Origin: Sphingomonas piscis
GTDB lineage: Bacteria > Pseudomonadota > Alphaproteobacteria > Sphingomonadales > Sphingomonadaceae
Assembly: GCF_011300455.1 (NCBI RefSeq)
Contig: NZ_CP049869.1
Location: forward strand, 1,825,501 to 1,889,500
DNA length: 64,000 bases
Reading direction: 5' to 3'
Every line of letters begins with the position of its first letter. The stretch's first letter is position 1. Under the pieces are notes generated by a model. It was not told where the DNA came from. It was given only the letters and a program-made list of their open reading frames with translations, and did not search any database. The position numbers and the translations under genes were made by a program. Shown here one piece after another: positions 45,117-53,602 of the stretch.

Positions 45117-45421
45117 GTCGAGTGTAGTCCTCTCTCTTCGCTAAGGTGCGGAATGCCAGCGGATTGGCTGAGGTGCAATGCGGCTGGGCACCTTGGACGC
45201 CGCGTGGCGGTGATGGGCTGTCTAGCTTCGATGCCACTGCCCTGTCTTTTTCTGCTGCCTAGCTCGGTGACATTCTTTGAAGGCGAGTGTCCGCAACGAA
45301 TAAAGAGCTTTCGCCGCTGGGTCGGCTGCACGTCGTCTCGGAGCTGCATGTCTGCTCAATGCGAAACGCCGCCAGTCTTTCGACTAGCGGCGTTGCAACT
45401 TCTACGCTGAACTTGTGAGCG
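45117..45421. other. Gap between the HigA-like and PEPxxWA-CTERM genes
   Basis: No gene supported. I looked here for a HigB toxin and found none. The hairpin at 45365-45394 ends the PEPxxWA-CTERM gene. Confidence 0.4.
45365..45394 (-). terminator. Hairpin terminator after a PEPxxWA-CTERM gene
   Basis: Stem AACGCCGC (45365-45372) with GCGGCGTT (45387-45394) and an inner AGTC/GACT pairing. On the minus strand it lies 27 bp after the stop of the gene at 45422 and is followed by TTTCGCATT-like sequence. It shares its outer arms with the terminator at 52943. Confidence 0.6.
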
Positions 45422-46096
45422 TTAAGCAGCTTGAAGCAGGCCACCGCGTGATGACCGACGGCCACGGCGCATCGAGAACCCTATTCCGCCAAAGCCGAGC
45501 AGCATCATTGCCCAGGTAGCGGCTTCAGGAACTGCGGAGGTTACCCCGTAATTGTCCGTTTCAAGCGAATTGCCGCCTGAGAATAGGCTAAGTCCCGTGA
45601 TTGTTGTGCCCGCGTCCGCGAAGAAGGTGAGACGGCCGTTTGTGCGGGGCGATGACTGATCTCCGTCTGCGCTTCCAAGCGCGACGATGTCGTCACCGTT
45701 GAACGTAACAGAGCTGACCAGCCCACCGGTTAGAAACAACGTGAAGATGTTGAACGCATCAGCCGAGCCATAGTCGAGCCCTAACTGGGACAGACCGCCA
45801 CCCGCGAAGCTGGTGAAGTCGAAAGTTGCTGTCTCTCCACCGAAGACGGCGAGATACGGATCACCTTGTCCGCCCACAGCAGGATCAGCCCCAAGGCCAG
45901 GAACGTCGCCGGTCAAGACGTGGAACCCACCCGTGACGCCGCCGGTGCTTCCTGGATCAAAGGTGGCGAGAGAAACCTCCCCACTTGAAAGTCCACCGTT
46001 ACCTTCGTCAAACGTCACATTGACCTGAGCGTTGGCACTGGCAGCGCCGATAAAAGTCAATGCGGCGGCTGTAGCCAAGAGCAATTTGCGTCCCAT
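45422..46096 (-). CDS. Secreted PEPxxWA-CTERM protein (paralogue 1)
   Basis: Protein of 224 residues with a signal peptide (residues 1-24, ending ASANA), a beta-rich, Gly/Asp-rich body (FDEGNGGLSSGEVSLATFD, DPAVGGQGDPYLAVFGG) and the C-terminal sorting signal VPEAATWAMMLLGFGGIGFS followed by MRRGRRSSRGG. The motif reads PEA rather than PEP. Such tails are recognised by an exosortase that places the protein at the cell surface or in exopolysaccharide. A close paralogue lies at 50347. Confidence 0.88.
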   Translation of the reverse strand: MGRKLLLATAAALTFIGAASANAQVNVTFDEGNGGLSSGEVSLATFDPGSTGGVTGGFHVLTGDVPGLGADPAVGGQGDPYLAVFGGETATFDFTSFAGGGLSQLGLDYGSADAFNIFTLFLTGGLVSSVTFNGDDIVALGSADGDQSSPRTNGRLTFFADAGTTITGLSLFSGGNSLETDNYGVTSAVPEAATWAMMLLGFGGIGFSMRRGRRSSRGGLLQAA

Positions 46097-46494
46097 GAGC
46101 TTAGTCCCTTTAGAACAAGCCCCCCTTGGCGTCGGCCCCTAGCCCAATATTCGAAGAAATTTTAACGAAATTTTCACCTTCCTGGCAGCCATGGATAAAT
46201 TTGCTTTATCTGCAGTGAGTTACCTTCGAAAAATATTCGCATCTACTAAAGCGTGCGACGGCTTAGGCGACAGTAGATTACCACCGCTGAACTCAAATCT
46301 GCTAAGATCCTGAGGCGGCCTTTGACTGAGCTCATCCTGACCCGAGGTCGGCTGATCCCCTGGACGGCGCAAAGAATGCCGGATCAGCAGGGGCCGTTCC
46401 TGCTCGTGGAAACAATTGCCACAATCCGCAGCTCGGCTCGTCGTATTCGGCCGACATTCGGGACGTAGCCGCACCTCGTCTGGAGGCGTGTTTT
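46097..46494. other. Divergent promoter gap
   Basis: About 400 bp between the minus-strand PEPxxWA-CTERM gene and the plus-strand CAP gene. The part near 46140-46240 is AT-rich (TTTTAACGAAATTTTC) and probably holds the promoters. No gene seen. Confidence 0.4.
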
Positions 46495-47016
46495 ATGTTT
46501 TCGAGAAGGCTCGTGTGGGTCCTGGCATTAATTGGTTCATGCCTACTTGATCCGCGCTCTGCGGCAGCAACAAACAACTTAGAGGTTCACGATGTGAACA
46601 GTCGGCTGTTGGCGGCCCAGAACCGAGAAAGAGAGGCTGCCGGCGTGCCACCGCTGCAATGGAGCAACGATCTGGCGCTAGAAGCAGAGGCATGGGCGGA
46701 TGAGCTAAGTCGGTCTGGTGAGTTCCGCCACGCAGATCAGACTGTTCACGGCGAGAACCTCTGGGCGGGTTCCTCAGGCGCTTTCACCCCAGAGCGAATG
46801 ATAGAAGGGTGGGTGCGCGAGAAGGCGGTCTATCGTCCCGGTCGTTTTCCTGAAAACAGCACAACCGGCAACTTTGCTGATGTCGGACATTACACTCAGC
46901 TGATGTGGCGTCGGACTCGGCACGTTGGATGCGCGGTCAAACAAGGGCGCAGAGAAGACATACTTGTTTGTCGCTACGCTCAAGCAGGTAATGTCGTCGG
47001 CGAAGTACCCTATTGA
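46495..47016 (+). CDS. Secreted CAP-domain protein (SCP/PR-1 family), paralogue 1
   Basis: Protein of 173 residues with a signal peptide (residues 1-24). The CAP domain shows NREREAAGVPPLQWSNDLAL, FRHADQTVHGENLWAG and the signature VGHYTQLMWRRTRHVGCAV, with the two His and two Glu that line the CAP cavity. Bacterial CAP proteins are extracytoplasmic and of uncertain role. Its paralogue is at 58773. It is divergent from a PEPxxWA-CTERM gene. Confidence 0.9.
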   Translation: MFSRRLVWVLALIGSCLLDPRSAAATNNLEVHDVNSRLLAAQNREREAAGVPPLQWSNDLALEAEAWADELSRSGEFRHADQTVHGENLWAGSSGAFTPERMIEGWVREKAVYRPGRFPENSTTGNFADVGHYTQLMWRRTRHVGCAVKQGRREDILVCRYAQAGNVVGEVPY

Positions 47017-47120
47017 GGCGGGAGCTCGAGGGTGCTGCGGATTGCTTCGATTTCCGATCGATCAGGTTACGCCAGAGGAGTTCGCCTCGTCGAGCGCACA
47101 GTTGAATGAACGTCTGCAAT

Positions 47121-47561
47121 GGGCCGAAAGCGGAAATTTTCGAAGTTGGACGCAAATGCGCCAGACGTAGAGGCCTGAGGAAGGAACGAGCAAGCTGATC
47201 GGTGGCCGGACAGCGACGGCGTCTTCCCAGTCACTTCTGAGTGCACGGCTAATTCATCTCGTTGAACCAGCCTACGGTGAACGCTGACGCGTAGATTTAT
47301 GGAGAGATCGTGGAACAAGCTGTAGGAGTTTACCGCTTCGGCGAGTCACTCCAACCCGCAATGGGGTGTCATTCCTGATACCACCAGCATTGCTGATTGC
47401 CTCAGCCGCTGGTGCGGCAAAGTTGTTTGCAATGCGGTGACCTTCTCGCAAACTCCTCCGCCAGCTCTGCCATGCAGATGCCGTGTTTCCGTTCGAACGC
47501 GGGTTCACCGATCCGGTGCTGCTCCATGTGGTGATCGGGGCAGAGGCTAATCACCCATCGG
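47121..47561 (-). repeat. Diverged repeat unit, copy B
   Basis: Matches 42398-42846 over its full length. It covers the 3-prime end of the HNH gene and 280 bp downstream, beginning with GGGCCGAAAGCGGAAAT. The shared non-coding part argues that a block including flanking DNA was duplicated, not just the gene. Small ORFs in it are shadows. Confidence 0.65.
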
Positions 47562-47743
47562 TCGGAGGGCTTGAGCGCCGTGCCGCCGTCGGTGCCGCGG
47601 CGCACGTGAGCACATTCGCAGGGGTGGTTGGCGCAGCCGGGCACCGAGCAGGCGTGGCGACGCACCCAGGCGCGGTGCGCGGGGCAGGAACGCTCAGGTG
47701 AGGGTGCCTTTACGCGCTTAATGTAGCGGGGCAGCCGGGCCAT
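47402..47743 (-). CDS. HNH-type nuclease-like protein (phage DUF968-like)
   Basis: Protein of 113 residues. Cysteine/histidine pairs CSVPGC, CECAHVRRGTDGG and LCPDHHMEQH are arranged as in phage HNH/DUF968 proteins, which bind zinc and are thought to cut DNA or Holliday junctions. The ATG at 47743 overlaps the end of the ERF gene by 26 bp. It forms a recombination module with ERF and YqaJ. Confidence 0.75.
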   Translation of the reverse strand: MARLPRYIKRVKAPSPERSCPAHRAWVRRHACSVPGCANHPCECAHVRRGTDGGTALKPSDRWVISLCPDHHMEQHRIGEPAFERKHGICMAELAEEFARRSPHCKQLCRTSG

Positions 47744-48503
47744 TGGCCTTGCTCGTCCTGGGGGTAGGTGGGGTGGGCCGTCCCTTGCGGGTGCGCGAGG
47801 AGCGGCGTTCCGATGTTTTAGGCCTGGGCTCAGTGGAGCCGACGTTGCTCCGTCGCGCTGCGAACGCCTTGCCAAGCTCGGTATAGAGCTCGGGCCATGC
47901 TCGGCTCAGCCGCCGCAGCAGCGGCCGATGCGTATGTTGCAGCCGCTCCAGTGCCTCGATGCTCTCACAGCTGGCGATCAGCGCCGTGATGTCCGCTGAC
48001 CATTGCTGCCAGCCCTGCGGCGGCTCAGTGTCATGCACGGCTGTTGCCTCTTTGCTTGACGCGGCGCCGTTCAGCCTTGGCGAGCTTGCGTCCGCATCCT
48101 CCATGCCGGCCACCGGCACGCAGAACGTCTGCAGCATGGCGGCCTTGTAGGCAGCGGTGAGTGCCTTGGGCGTCGCCTTGTCGCTGCGGTCGAGGGCCTC
48201 GCCATAGACCTCCACCGTATGGCTTGAGCCATCCTCGGGGCTGACCAGGTCATAGGCGACCTTCAACGTGACGTTGGTGAGAAGGTCATCGCCTTGCCTG
48301 CGCTCGGCCGACGTCCGCTCCAGCACCCGGGGGAGGATGCACAGCTTGCGCACGGCAAGGATCGGCGCCAGCCGGTTCATCAGCTGGTCGATCGAGCGAT
48401 AGCCATAGCCATCGTCGGTGTTGATCATCGACTTGGCCAGCCCGAGGTTGGCAAGATCGGCAGCAACGCCGCTGATCGCCTGGTACACGAGGGCCCCGCT
48501 CAC
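47718..48503 (-). CDS. ERF-family single-strand annealing protein
   Basis: Protein of 261 residues. The N-terminal domain matches phage ERF recombinases: YQAISGVAADLANLGLAKS, YGYRSIDQLMNRLAPILAV, LCILPRVLERTSAERR and SDKATPKALTAAYKAAML. It anneals complementary DNA strands. The C-terminus is basic and disordered (RRSSRTRKGRPTPPTPRTS). It overlaps YqaJ by four bases, the usual exonuclease-annealase pairing. Confidence 0.88.
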   Translation of the reverse strand: MSGALVYQAISGVAADLANLGLAKSMINTDDGYGYRSIDQLMNRLAPILAVRKLCILPRVLERTSAERRQGDDLLTNVTLKVAYDLVSPEDGSSHTVEVYGEALDRSDKATPKALTAAYKAAMLQTFCVPVAGMEDADASSPRLNGAASSKEATAVHDTEPPQGWQQWSADITALIASCESIEALERLQHTHRPLLRRLSRAWPELYTELGKAFAARRSNVGSTEPRPKTSERRSSRTRKGRPTPPTPRTSKANGPAAPLH

Positions 48504-49405
48504 GGCACAAGCTCGCGGATGGTCAGCGCACCGGCCTTCGATCGCTTCGCTTCAACACCATGGCCGAACGCTCGTCCGACATCGTCATCAACCATGCCCT
48601 TGATCGCGGATGCAGCTTCTCCGAACAGCCTCGCAGCGGTCCTGTGCTGCAGCCAGTCGTCGGCTGCCGCTGCCCAGGCATTGTTGCCCTGGAGGCAGAT
48701 CTCGCGGGAGCCGAACACGCGTGGCGGCGGGGGAGGGGCGACCACCACCGGCGGCGTGCCATCCACCACCGCGCTCCAGAACGCTTCTTCTGCCTCAAGC
48801 AGATCGAGCTGGTAGAGCCAGTCGGCGGCAACCTCCATCACCTCGTGCTTGTGGTTTCCGTAGATGACCGACAGGATCGCACGGTCGACCCTTGCGATCG
48901 CCATGTTGTGCTGGAGCTGGGGCATGTAGCGCTCCAGCACCTCCTCGCCCTTCACGAACGCGCCCGTGTGCTTGGCCTCCCACACGGCGCCCGTTCGCTC
49001 CACCAGCCCATCCAGCGTGCAGGTGCGCCAGCCATAGGTCGGGCAGGTCATGGTCATGCCGGCAAACACGACCCGCTCGCCGCTGACCTGCTCATACCAT
49101 TGCCGGTTGAACGGCTCGGTCCAGCAGCCAAGCATCACCGGCAGCTTGGCACTGAGGTCCTCAGGCTCGCGCTGACCGGTCTTCTGCTCCCACAGCTCCA
49201 GAACACGCTTCGGATCGCCCGACAGGATGATGTTGGCATCCGAGCCGCCGATGCTCTCGCGCCTCGCTGCAAGCTGGCCCGGGGACAAGCCCAAGGAGCC
49301 AAGCATTGGCCAGTGGGCCGATACAGGCTGCTCAGCCGCGGCCAGGTCGAACGATTGCTGTGGATCAGGCTCGCGGATCGCGGATCCAGGTGACTGCGTG
49401 ATCAT
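48500..49405 (-). CDS. YqaJ-type viral exonuclease
   Basis: Protein of 301 residues. The PD-(D/E)xK nuclease core is visible: RRESIGGSDANIILSGD, MLGCWTEPFNRQWYE (conserved Glu), CTLDGLVERTG (Asp) and WEAKHTG (ExK). YqaJ enzymes resect DNA 5-prime ends and work with an annealing protein; here the ERF gene follows directly. GAGGGAG precedes the ATG. The region is more GC-rich than its surroundings. Confidence 0.88.
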   Translation of the reverse strand: MITQSPGSAIREPDPQQSFDLAAAEQPVSAHWPMLGSLGLSPGQLAARRESIGGSDANIILSGDPKRVLELWEQKTGQREPEDLSAKLPVMLGCWTEPFNRQWYEQVSGERVVFAGMTMTCPTYGWRTCTLDGLVERTGAVWEAKHTGAFVKGEEVLERYMPQLQHNMAIARVDRAILSVIYGNHKHEVMEVAADWLYQLDLLEAEEAFWSAVVDGTPPVVVAPPPPPRVFGSREICLQGNNAWAAAADDWLQHRTAARLFGEAASAIKGMVDDDVGRAFGHGVEAKRSKAGALTIRELVP

Positions 49406-49673
49406 GTAGGTTGCTCCCTCTACTGCGTGGGAGCTGGGTGATTGCTCTGGTTCTTAGACACATCCACCAGAACATCGAACAGTGTCTGATGTTGGCCAGT
49501 GAATGTCGGGGATAAGTCAGAGCAGGCTACCCTGCACAGCAAATCTTTGAGCCAAAGCCCTCTAGGCAATGCAAATCTGTCCCGCTTGAAGAACAACCTT
49601 CCGCTCACCGGTTTTGCTTGTGCGGGGCCGCGTTCGGGCGTCTACTGCGCATTCTCGGGAAGGAGATGGGTCG

Positions 49674-50003
49674 ATGTTGTTGGAGCTGGCTTTTGCTTTG
49701 AGCGCGTCGTTCGCAACTGCTGAGACTCCAGTGAAGGGACCGCCTGTGAACGATGTTCGTTGCCTCGTTCTCAGTTACACCTTTGGTCTCAAGGCAAATA
49801 ACGAGGCTGCCAAGAAGGTAGCTCAGTCTGCCGCGATATTTTATCTCGGGCGCATCGATGGGCGGTTCACCAGTACCCAGCTCCGGGCGGCTGTCGCACG
49901 AGAGCGCAGGTTAATCACTCCACAATCGGCGGGGTCATTGATGCAAGAATGCGCCGGAAAGATGCAAGCAAGCGCCCAGATTTTGAAAAGCATTTCCCGG
50001 TGA
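49674..50003 (+). CDS. Small exported hypothetical protein
   Basis: Protein of 109 residues with a short signal-like start (MLLELAFALSASFATAETPV) and a helical body containing two cysteines (NDVRCLVLSYTFG and MQECAGKM). The ATG at 49674 has an AAGGAG site nine bases upstream. No recognised family; it is probably periplasmic. Confidence 0.6.
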   Translation: MLLELAFALSASFATAETPVKGPPVNDVRCLVLSYTFGLKANNEAAKKVAQSAAIFYLGRIDGRFTSTQLRAAVARERRLITPQSAGSLMQECAGKMQASAQILKSISR

Positions 50004-50346
50004 AAGTTATGCGTCGGGCTCAGGCGGGGAGGAGCTCGTTTAGTTAAGTCTGCTCGCTGGAGTCGAGTGGCTTCAATGCTCTAAACCTGAGCGCAAGGTC
50101 ACCTGTTTTGAAGGCAACACCCGGCGGATCGTCCAGTCTGCTAGCAAATAGCCGAGTCGACATCTCTGCTGGGCAGGGCTCAAGCCCTGTGCCCACCGTG
50201 AATAAAAGTGAGTCGGCACGGTTTCCATCTAAGCTGAAGTTTTTTCACGGAATAACTTTCCTTGCGATTCATCGGTTAATAATTTATTTACGAGTCGCGC
50301 CAGGCTCCTTTTTGGTAAGCCGCAGCACTTAACAGAGGGAACGACG
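50004..50346. other. Gap before paralogue 2
   Basis: No gene supported. A short hairpin CAGGGC-tcaa-GCCCTG lies at 50174-50189. The AT-rich stretch 50260-50300 probably holds the promoter of the PEPxxWA-CTERM gene at 50347, which has AGAGGGA as ribosome site. Confidence 0.4.
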
Positions 50347-51024
50347 ATGATCACACTTCGAAAGGCATTGCTTGCGGCTGCGGCCACAGTGATGAGCGCC
50401 ACCGCGGCGCAAGCTCAAGTTACACTGACCTTCAACGAGGGTACAGGTGGTCTTGGTGCAGGCGAGGTTTCTCTCGCGACCTTTGATGGCGATGCGACCA
50501 CCTACGGCGGAGTTGTCGGTGGAGTTGTGATGACGGGCAGCAATGGCAACGGCGCAGACCCAGCTGTTGGCGGCCAAGGTGATCCGTATCTGAGCGTTCT
50601 CGGCGGCCAAACGGCCGATTTTGATTTCAGTGGTTTTTCCGGTGGCGGCCTTTCTCAGCTCGGGCTCGATTTCGGCTCGGCCGACACTTACAACCTGTTC
50701 ACGCTTTTCTTGACTGGAGCGATGGTTTCGTCGGTTCAGTTTACAGGCCAGGATATCATCAACGCAGGTAATATTGCTGATGGTAATCAGACTGCCGGGC
50801 GCACAAATGGCCGGTTGACGTTTTTCGCGGATGCAGGTGCTACTATCACTGGTCTCCGCCTGCAATCGGATGCCAACTCTCTCGAAACCGATAATTACGG
50901 CGTAATTGCTTCGGTCCCGGAGCCAGCAACCTGGGGTATGATGCTCCTTGGCTTTGGCGGAATCGGAGCGGCGATGCGCCGCAGCCGTCGTTCGAAGAGC
51001 GATGCGCGCCTGCAGATCGCCTAA
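50347..51024 (+). CDS. Secreted PEPxxWA-CTERM protein (paralogue 2)
   Basis: Protein of 225 residues: signal peptide (residues 1-24, ending AQA), body with LTFNEGTGGLGAGEVSLATF, DPAVGGQGDPYLSVLGGQ and GRTNGRLTFFADAGATITG, then VPEPATWGMMLLGFGGIGAA and MRRSRRSKSD. The body is clearly paralogous to the protein at 45422, so a duplication spread this family on both sides of the recombination module. Expected to be sorted by an exosortase. A terminator follows. Confidence 0.9.
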   Translation: MITLRKALLAAAATVMSATAAQAQVTLTFNEGTGGLGAGEVSLATFDGDATTYGGVVGGVVMTGSNGNGADPAVGGQGDPYLSVLGGQTADFDFSGFSGGGLSQLGLDFGSADTYNLFTLFLTGAMVSSVQFTGQDIINAGNIADGNQTAGRTNGRLTFFADAGATITGLRLQSDANSLETDNYGVIASVPEPATWGMMLLGFGGIGAAMRRSRRSKSDARLQIA

Positions 51025-51042
51025 GAGCTTTCAGCAAGTTTC

Positions 51043-51077
51043 AAGGCGGTGCCTCCAGCGATTGGAGGCGCCGCCTT
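51043..51077 (+). terminator. Terminator after PEPxxWA-CTERM paralogue 2
   Basis: AAGGCGG (51043-51049) pairs with CCGCCTT (51071-51077), and inside it GCCTCCA (51051-51057) pairs with TGGAGGC (51063-51069). GTTCATTTCTG follows. It begins 18 bp after the stop codon. Confidence 0.75.
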
Positions 51078-51262
51078 GTTCATTTCTGAATAGCCTAAGC
51101 CACTATAGTTACGACTGACGAATAGTACGATCAATCTAGCTCGATAAATAGAACGTACGCAGGCTCATCGCTGCAAACTCTTGTAAGCTAAGCGCACGGG
51201 CTCCATCGCTTAGGCAACTTCGCTCTCTTTGGTATCGTGCTGTTTATCGATGTGATGAGGCG

Positions 51263-51604
51263 CTAGACAGCAAGCCCCACATCCGCATCTGCCGTATGGA
51301 GACCAACTCGCTTGAAGAGTGCCCGCGAGCACGTTCGGGAATACGCGACCCCCGCCCTCGCTGAACCTCTACGGCGGACACCCACGCGGCGGAGAAATGA
51401 TACATAATTGTGAATATACTCCGAAGTGGCGAGTGGCTGGGTGTCAGGGTCGGGCCAAAGCACTTCTATGATGTCATCAACGCCCACCGGAAGATGACGT
51501 GGGCGAAGGAGAAGCAAAGTTAAGACGGCGTGAGACTTGGGCCGAATACTTACGCGCCTTGAGGCCACAACGGCTTCGAGCCGCAAATACTGCGGCACCG
51601 TCAT
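51263..51604 (-). CDS. Winged-helix DNA-binding domain (OmpR/PhoB C-terminal type), probably a fragment
   Basis: Protein of 113 residues. Residues 5-75 read like a Trans_reg_C winged helix: LRLEAVVASRRVSIRPKSHA, VLTLLLLRPRHLPVGVDDII, LWPDPDTQPLATSEYIHNYV. A receiver domain is missing and the final strand/wing region is replaced by unrelated Arg-rich sequence, so the 3-prime end may be frameshifted. It may be a remnant or a small stand-alone regulator. Confidence 0.45.
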   Translation of the reverse strand: MTVPQYLRLEAVVASRRVSIRPKSHAVLTLLLLRPRHLPVGVDDIIEVLWPDPDTQPLATSEYIHNYVSFLRRVGVRRRGSARAGVAYSRTCSRALFKRVGLHTADADVGLAV

Positions 51605-51846
51605 ACTAATGGTCGGAATAGAGCACCCCCCGGTGCAGCTAAATTTGCGATGCGAACGATACGTTCGTGAGCGCCTCTGCCCAGATGAGCTACGCTGTGT
51701 CAGCCATTTAGCGGGCGAAATAACGACGGTAACGACAAGGAGCGCCGGAACATCGCCGATCGAAGCTGCGCCCAGCCTTCACGTGCACACAACCTAATAG
51801 CGATAAAACCCGCGTGATACCTGCCAGCAATCAAGAACCCACTTAG

Positions 51847-52806
51847 TCAACTGACCTCTGCCGTGTCGGGGGAGGAGCTGTGCAGTGGCCAGAAAACATT
51901 GATCCCTAGAGAGGATATATCGGCAGGTTTGGAGTTGGTGTAAGTGCGACCTTCGACGTTTGGTCCTGAACTCACGGTCTCTAGGATAGCTGTGATGTGT
52001 ATTTCTCCGTGAAGTAGTACTCCATCCACTCCATAGTGCTGCTCTGTCGTGGCAATCGCTCGAACTATGTCGCCTTTTCGAACATCGATCCCACGGTTGG
52101 AGAACGCAGACAGCCAACCTTGATCATGAATAGCAACTTCTACATTCGTTCCGTTATGCTGCATTTTCCAGACACGCCCACCCGAGTAGTCAGGTTCCTG
52201 GACAACCAGGACTATCTCTACAGCCGTGTTCTTAAGGTGCCAGTGCGCGGCGAGTTGGAGCAAATGGCCAACAGGGACATAGGATGAAGCGTCTAGCTTC
52301 ACGTCTCCTGCTAGTGCAGTAAAAAGTATTCGTTTGAAGTCAGGAAAAGTGGCGCGAACTTCCTGAAGCTCACCAAGCGAAGCGAGGAGGTCCGCGGCGT
52401 TCAAGTGAATGGGTAGGTTGTTTGCCGCCCGCTGCTCTCCGATGATGCGTAGAAGCTCTTGATAGGGCACACCGGCTCGACAATCACTTAGCCATCTTAA
52501 GCAGTCGACAATATTGCCGACCGCGGCTTCTCCTAAAGTTTGGGATCTAGTGTCTTCTGCATTTTCCTCTAACCGAATCCAGGAAATTACAGACCGTGAA
52601 CCAAGGTCCTCTAGGATGGCACGAGGTTGAAGCAGGAGAGGCGCTCCAGGGAACAACGCTACGACCAACTTAGTACAAGTGCTTACGATCAGCTCGGTCG
52701 CTCGGAATAGGTGAGCCAGGTCACCGTCTTTCCTCGAAGTAACGACTTCAATCGTTAGATCCGCCTTGAGATCGCGCCACGAATTATCCGCCGTAAGACT
52801 CTTCAT
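51847..52806 (-). CDS. Hypothetical protein of 319 residues
   Basis: Soluble protein without signal peptide or membrane segment. It looks mixed alpha/beta: an N-terminal helical half (AEDTRSQTLGEAAVGNIVDC) and a C-terminal beta-rich half (YSGGRVWKMQHNGTNVEVAI, DGVLLHGEIHITAILETVSS). I do not recognise the family. It sits alone in AT-richer DNA near phage-like genes, so phage, defence or mobile origin is possible but unproven. Confidence 0.6.
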   Translation of the reverse strand: MKSLTADNSWRDLKADLTIEVVTSRKDGDLAHLFRATELIVSTCTKLVVALFPGAPLLLQPRAILEDLGSRSVISWIRLEENAEDTRSQTLGEAAVGNIVDCLRWLSDCRAGVPYQELLRIIGEQRAANNLPIHLNAADLLASLGELQEVRATFPDFKRILFTALAGDVKLDASSYVPVGHLLQLAAHWHLKNTAVEIVLVVQEPDYSGGRVWKMQHNGTNVEVAIHDQGWLSAFSNRGIDVRKGDIVRAIATTEQHYGVDGVLLHGEIHITAILETVSSGPNVEGRTYTNSKPADISSLGINVFWPLHSSSPDTAEVS

Positions 52807-52942
52807 GAAAGCTCCAATCGACTCAAGTGCGTACGTTCGAAAGCTCCAGTCAGCACCATGATTGAATAAGCCGTATCAGATTGGGTCAACTAAGGGCGGC
52901 AGGAGTAGGGGCGCGTAGCTCTCGAATGCCTTCAAACAAGCA

Positions 52943-52971
52943 AACGCCGCCGGTTTTTAACCAGCGGCGTT
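52943..52971 (-). terminator. Terminator after a PEPxxWA-CTERM gene
   Basis: AACGCCGC (52943-52950) pairs with GCGGCGTT (52964-52971), and GGTT/AACC extends the stem inside. On the minus strand it lies 52 bp after the stop at 53024 and is followed by TGCTTGTTTG. Its outer arms equal those of the hairpin at 45365. Confidence 0.75.
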
Positions 52972-53023
52972 CACTTCTAACATTGCCTGCGGCGACCCGC
53001 GCGCGTGGAGAAAGCGTTGATGG

Positions 53024-53602
53024 CTAGCCGACTTGCAAGCTTGTACCGTTTCTTGCCTTTCGACGCATCGAGAAGCCAATACCTCCAAAGCCCATCAACA
53101 TCATCGCCCAGGTGGTAGGCTCCGGAACACCGCTCTGTACTGTGCTGCGATTTCCAAAAAACGCCAGATGTGACAAACCGTTCTTACCAGGCACGGCCCA
53201 AGTATTGCTTCCGGTGTACTGGTATAGGGCGAACTGATTTCCTGCCTTCACCGCGTAGTATTGAACATCCCAACCGGGAAGGTTGAACGTGCCACTTTTA
53301 CCCTTTTCGCCGGTGAAAGTCCCAAAAGACGAGAAGTTGCTTGCGTCTGTGCCGGTGATCCAGTTCAGGGTAATGTCTGGATTCATCAGCGCGTTGTACG
53401 CAGCTTCTGCGTTCTTGTAAGAATTCTTGTTCGTCGGATCGGGGCTCTCGTTTATGTTCCCCGAGAAGAGACAGCCCTGAGCATCTCCATCCGTCACAGA
53501 GTCGCATTGGGCTACTACGACCGTTGAGGCTGTTGCCGGAGCAGCAATAGCAGCTGCGCCGAACGCTGCACTTACCAAAGCGACCTTTAGTACACGGTTC
53601 AT
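53024..53602 (-). CDS. Secreted PEPxxWA-CTERM protein
   Basis: Protein of 192 residues with a signal peptide (residues 1-25, ending PATAS), an Asn/Gly/aromatic-rich body (GNINESPDPTNKNSYKNAEA, FNLPGWDVQYYAVKAGNQF) with two cysteines, and the tail VPEPTTWAMMLMGFGGIGFS followed by MRRKARNG. The body resembles other sphingomonad PEP-CTERM surface proteins rather than the paralogues at 45422/50347. Exosortase target by signal. Confidence 0.88.
   Translation of the reverse strand: MNRVLKVALVSAAFGAAAIAAPATASTVVVAQCDSVTDGDAQGCLFSGNINESPDPTNKNSYKNAEAAYNALMNPDITLNWITGTDASNFSSFGTFTGEKGKSGTFNLPGWDVQYYAVKAGNQFALYQYTGSNTWAVPGKNGLSHLAFFGNRSTVQSGVPEPTTWAMMLMGFGGIGFSMRRKARNGTSLQVG

Noticed and set aside
49420..49608. 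62-residue minus-strand ORF just upstream of the YqaJ gene
   Set aside because: Position would suit a phage operon, but there is no recognisable motif and no clear ribosome site, so support is too weak.
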